Shown here piece by piece: positions 6,729-8,409 of a stretch of 8,409 bases of DNA. The position numbers were made by a program, and so were the translations under genes. The stretch is taken from the NCBI GenBank assembly GCA_018672145.1, contig JABHGH010000117.1, positions 1-8,409 on the forward strand, read 5' to 3'. Source of the DNA: Flavobacteriaceae bacterium (GTDB taxonomy: Bacteria; Bacteroidota; Bacteroidia; Flavobacteriales; Flavobacteriaceae). Every line of letters starts with the position of its first letter. Within the stretch, counting starts at the first letter, position 1. The notes beneath the pieces were generated by a model. That model was not told the DNA's origin. It made no database searches and saw only the letters and a list, made by a program, of their open reading frames with translations.

Positions 6729-7619
6729 CTAACTGGGTTTTGACTTCTGGTTCAATCCAAAAATTACCAACACATGTGGAAATGTGATTGCGGACAAGAA
6801 AGCAAAAAAGAGAGATAATGGATTGAGTCCAAATGTGTCATTGAACATATAAAATGCTACTAGGCCAATGAGCGAAATCAACCAAAAAACCCAAGCATCC
6901 TTTAAATACAAAAGCAACGGATTAGAAGATTGGTAAAGTGTTTTAACTTGATCATTCAAGGATGGCCAACTGTGCCAAACGACAAAATACATTGAGAAAC
7001 TTACAACCAAATTGGTTGTCCAAAACATGACAACCAACAGAAACGTTTGTAAAAACACATCAATTAACAGCGCCTTAAATGAAGAAAAATGAACTAGAAT
7101 GAAAAGAAGCAAAAAGAATAATGTTCCAAAGAATAAGTATCGGAACAGAAACGTAGGTATTTCAACTGAACTCAACTGAGCTATGATACTCTGAGATTGT
7201 TGTGCATGAGACCAAAAAAGAACTGAAAAAAGAAATGCTCCATAAAAGAAATAAAACAGATACGCAGATGGGAGTTTATTTTGCAAAGGCTTATGCCATT
7301 GTTGTTCGCCAAAATGATAGCAGCTAAATAAAACAAAGAAAGTCAACGCAAACAAAGGAAATTGGTACAAAATCAAACTAAAAACAAAAACCAAGGTGGT
7401 ATATATCAAAAGTCTTTGTGCTTTGGTTTGCATAAACTGGATGCTTTTAAGCAGTTGCAAGTCGTTTGCACCATGTAAAATACCAAGTGACAGTACACCA
7501 AAAATAGCTAGATAATCAATGATCAACGTAACTGGTAAAAAATTAACAATTACACAAGAAAAGGTTAATATTATTCTTAAATCACTGATGTTTTGAATAA
7601 TTTTTTGTAAGGTGTTCAT
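6729..7619 (-). CDS. blh: Brp/Blh-family beta-carotene 15,15'-dioxygenase
   Basis: This 296-residue polytopic membrane protein has the signatures of the Brp/Blh family, which cleaves beta-carotene centrally to two retinal molecules in the membrane using iron. Conserved histidine motifs are LGILHGANDL (45-54, H49), YHFGEQQW (101-108, H102), YFVVWHSWPS (211-220, H216) and TFPHVLVI (279-286, H282). Hydrophobic segments recur from residue 14 to 287, with about eight helices predicted. Many Blh proteins have a second histidine four residues after H216 (HSPRH-like); here that position is S220. The ATG at 7619-7617 is the first in frame and gives a sensible N-terminus. The gene lies back to back with the proteorhodopsin gene, 82 bases between starts, which strongly supports retinal supply as its job. 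It is followed on its own strand by ffh after 37 bases. It is noticeably AT-rich, as expected for a membrane protein here. Confidence 0.9.
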   Translation of the reverse strand: MNTLQKIIQNISDLRIILTFSCVIVNFLPVTLIIDYLAIFGVLSLGILHGANDLQLLKSIQFMQTKAQRLLIYTTLVFVFSLILYQFPLFALTFFVLFSCYHFGEQQWHKPLQNKLPSAYLFYFFYGAFLFSVLFWSHAQQSQSIIAQLSSVEIPTFLFRYLFFGTLFFLLLFILVHFSSFKALLIDVFLQTFLLVVMFWTTNLVVSFSMYFVVWHSWPSLNDQVKTLYQSSNPLLLYLKDAWVFWLISLIGLVAFYMFNDTFGLNPLSLFFAFLSAITFPHVLVIFGLNQKSKPS

Positions 7620-7625
7620 AAGTTG

Positions 7626-7649
7626 AGTTAAAAATATTAGTTAAAAATA
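7626..7649. repeat. 11-bp direct repeat between blh and proteorhodopsin
   Basis: AGTTAAAAATA occurs at 7626-7636 and again at 7639-7649, identical and 13 bases apart start to start. Read on the minus strand each copy contains TATTTTTA, one base off the Bacteroidota -7 element TAnnTTTG, so the repeats could be tandem promoter boxes for blh. The second copy is about 22 bases from the blh start and would give a leader of reasonable length. They could equally be a tandem binding site for a regulator acting on both genes. Confidence 0.55.
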
Positions 7650-7650
7650 G

Positions 7651-7678
7651 CTGAATTGTTCAATTTTATTTAGATTTG
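7651..7678 (+). promoter_or_regulatory. Candidate proteorhodopsin promoter (Bacteroidota TAnnTTTG type)
   Basis: TAGATTTG (7671-7678) matches the -7 consensus TAnnTTTG exactly. The best -33-like triplet at the right distance is CTG (7651-7653), 17 bases upstream, one base off TTG. Initiation near 7684 would give a leader of roughly 18 bases before the ATG at 7702. There is no Shine-Dalgarno sequence; the leader is A/T-rich, as usual in Bacteroidota. Confidence 0.5.
7654..7665. repeat. Short palindrome within the candidate PR promoter spacer
   Basis: AATTG-TT-CAATT is a perfect 5-bp inverted repeat with a 2-base centre. It lies between the -33-like and -7 elements of the proteorhodopsin promoter, where a repressor or activator could bind. 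It is short and AT-rich, so chance is a fair explanation. Confidence 0.25.
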
Positions 7679-7701
7679 TGTAAACAATCTTTTTTAAAAT
7701 T

Positions 7702-8409
7702 ATGACTAATTTATTATTTTTAATCGATGGCCACACAGGGGCAATGAATCTTGAAGAATTTACTTTCTTCATTGGCACAATGGCTTTAATGGGTGCGTCG
7801 GCATTCTTTTTCTTATCATTAAATCAATTTGATAAGAAGTGGAGAAATTCAATCCTAGTTTCTGGACTTATTACATTTATCGCTGCCGTTCACTATTATT
7901 ATATGCGAAGCGAGCTTGGTGATGATGGTTCAGCAGGAGACATTACTTCAATACGTTATATCGACTGGATCCTTACGGTGCCATTAATGTGCGTTGAGTT
8001 TTACCTTATTCTTAAAGTAGCTGGCGCTACTACAACTCTACTTCGTAATCTAATTGTATTATCATTAGTAATGCTGGTTACTGGTTATGTAGGAGAAGCA
8101 GGAATGGGTAACGCTGCATTTTGGGGCTTACTTTCAGGTTTAGCATATTTTGCAATTGTGTATATCATTAAGTATGGTGAAGCTGCTAAGTTGGCTAAGT
8201 CTGCTGGTGGTGCAGTTGAAAAAGCACACAACACCCTATTCTGGTTTGTACTTGTTGGTTGGGCAATTTACCCACTCGGATATATGATTGGAACAGCAGA
8301 AGCTGATCCGTCATTATGGTACAATGGAATCCAAAATATCGGTCTTGACATGAATGTTGTTTACAACATTGGTGACGCGATCAATAAAATTGGATTTGGT
8401 TTAGTTGTC
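7702..8409 (+). CDS. Proteorhodopsin, green-type light-driven proton pump (partial, 3' end off the window)
   Basis: The 236 codons to the right edge cover nearly the whole seven-helix protein; about 10-15 residues are missing. It binds retinal and pumps protons out across the inner membrane in light. In helix C, RYIDWILTVP (85-94) gives R85, the proton acceptor D88 and T92, and E99 is the proton donor: the D/T/E set of an outward proton pump. M96 at the tuning site (GPR L105) predicts green absorption, as usual in Bacteroidota. H64 corresponds to GPR H75. In helix G, GDAINK (224-229) gives D225 and the retinal Schiff-base lysine K229. G142 in helix E aligns with GPR F152, a position where glycine opens a window for a carotenoid antenna. 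ATG 7702 is the first in frame after a TAA at 7681. It diverges from the retinal-making blh gene. A lipid or signal peptide is not evident. Confidence 0.96.
   Translation, partial: MTNLLFLIDGHTGAMNLEEFTFFIGTMALMGASAFFFLSLNQFDKKWRNSILVSGLITFIAAVHYYYMRSELGDDGSAGDITSIRYIDWILTVPLMCVEFYLILKVAGATTTLLRNLIVLSLVMLVTGYVGEAGMGNAAFWGLLSGLAYFAIVYIIKYGEAAKLAKSAGGAVEKAHNTLFWFVLVGWAIYPLGYMIGTAEADPSLWYNGIQNIGLDMNVVYNIGDAINKIGFGLVV

Noticed and set aside
7673..7689. Imperfect palindrome around GATTTGTGTAAACAATC before the PR start
   Set aside because: Three of eight symmetric pairs fail, so it is not better than chance for AT-rich sequence.
1..8409. CRISPR arrays, tRNA/rRNA genes, insertion sequences, toxin-antitoxin or defence genes
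   Set aside because: None was seen on either strand: no spaced repeats, no tRNA-like ends, no transposase motifs. The coding space is filled by recognisable families.

Overview
The window looks like chromosome from a marine member of the Bacteroidota, most likely a flavobacterium or a close relative. Three things point there. It has a proteorhodopsin (PR) whose spectral-tuning residue is methionine, next to a Brp/Blh-type carotene dioxygenase gene. Its housekeeping proteins (SRP54/Ffh, FolD, QueE, a LolC/E-like permease, NamZ/DUF1343, a cystathionine beta-synthase-like PLP enzyme) read like Bacteroidota versions. Starts mostly lack a Shine-Dalgarno sequence, and several are preceded by the Bacteroidota -7 motif TAnnTTTG. 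The DNA is AT-rich throughout. I see no rRNA, tRNA, CRISPR array, insertion sequence or phage gene, and no gene-free stretch above 300 bases; the longest gap is 82 bases.

Layout. Positions 1-530 (minus) hold the N-terminal part of a cysteine synthase/cystathionine beta-synthase-like gene that runs off the left edge. Positions 593-1816 (minus) encode a LolC/LolE-type ABC permease with a TTG start. Three bases away, in the opposite direction, 1820-2989 (plus) encodes an exported NamZ-type exo-beta-N-acetylmuramidase with a GTG start. Its end overlaps the end of a convergent sterol desaturase/fatty-acid hydroxylase family gene (2976-3803, minus). A compact minus-strand set follows upstream: ffh (5369-6691), folD (4494-5372) and queE (3877-4494), joined by 4-base and 1-base stop/start overlaps and so probably translationally coupled. 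Positions 6729-7619 (minus) encode the Blh-like beta-carotene 15,15'-dioxygenase. Diverging from it, a proteorhodopsin gene starts at 7702 (plus) and is cut by the right edge after 236 codons, just past the retinal-binding lysine.

How the genes fit together. The right end is a light-driven energy module: Blh splits beta-carotene into retinal, and retinal binds K229 of the rhodopsin. The rhodopsin carries the D/T/E set of a proton pump (D88, T92, E99), with M96 predicting green absorption. G142 aligns with the position (GPR F152, xanthorhodopsin G156) where glycine opens a side window that can admit a carotenoid antenna. The rest is housekeeping: SRP-dependent membrane protein insertion (ffh), one-carbon folate metabolism (folD), the queuosine precursor pathway (queE), lipoprotein or export permease function, peptidoglycan turnover (namZ) and sulfur amino acid metabolism.

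The strongest leads are the predicted fenestrated PR, the unusual histidine set of the Blh protein, the 11-base direct repeat in the blh-PR intergenic region, and the head-to-head pair of non-ATG starts three bases apart. I found no clearly new multi-gene system.
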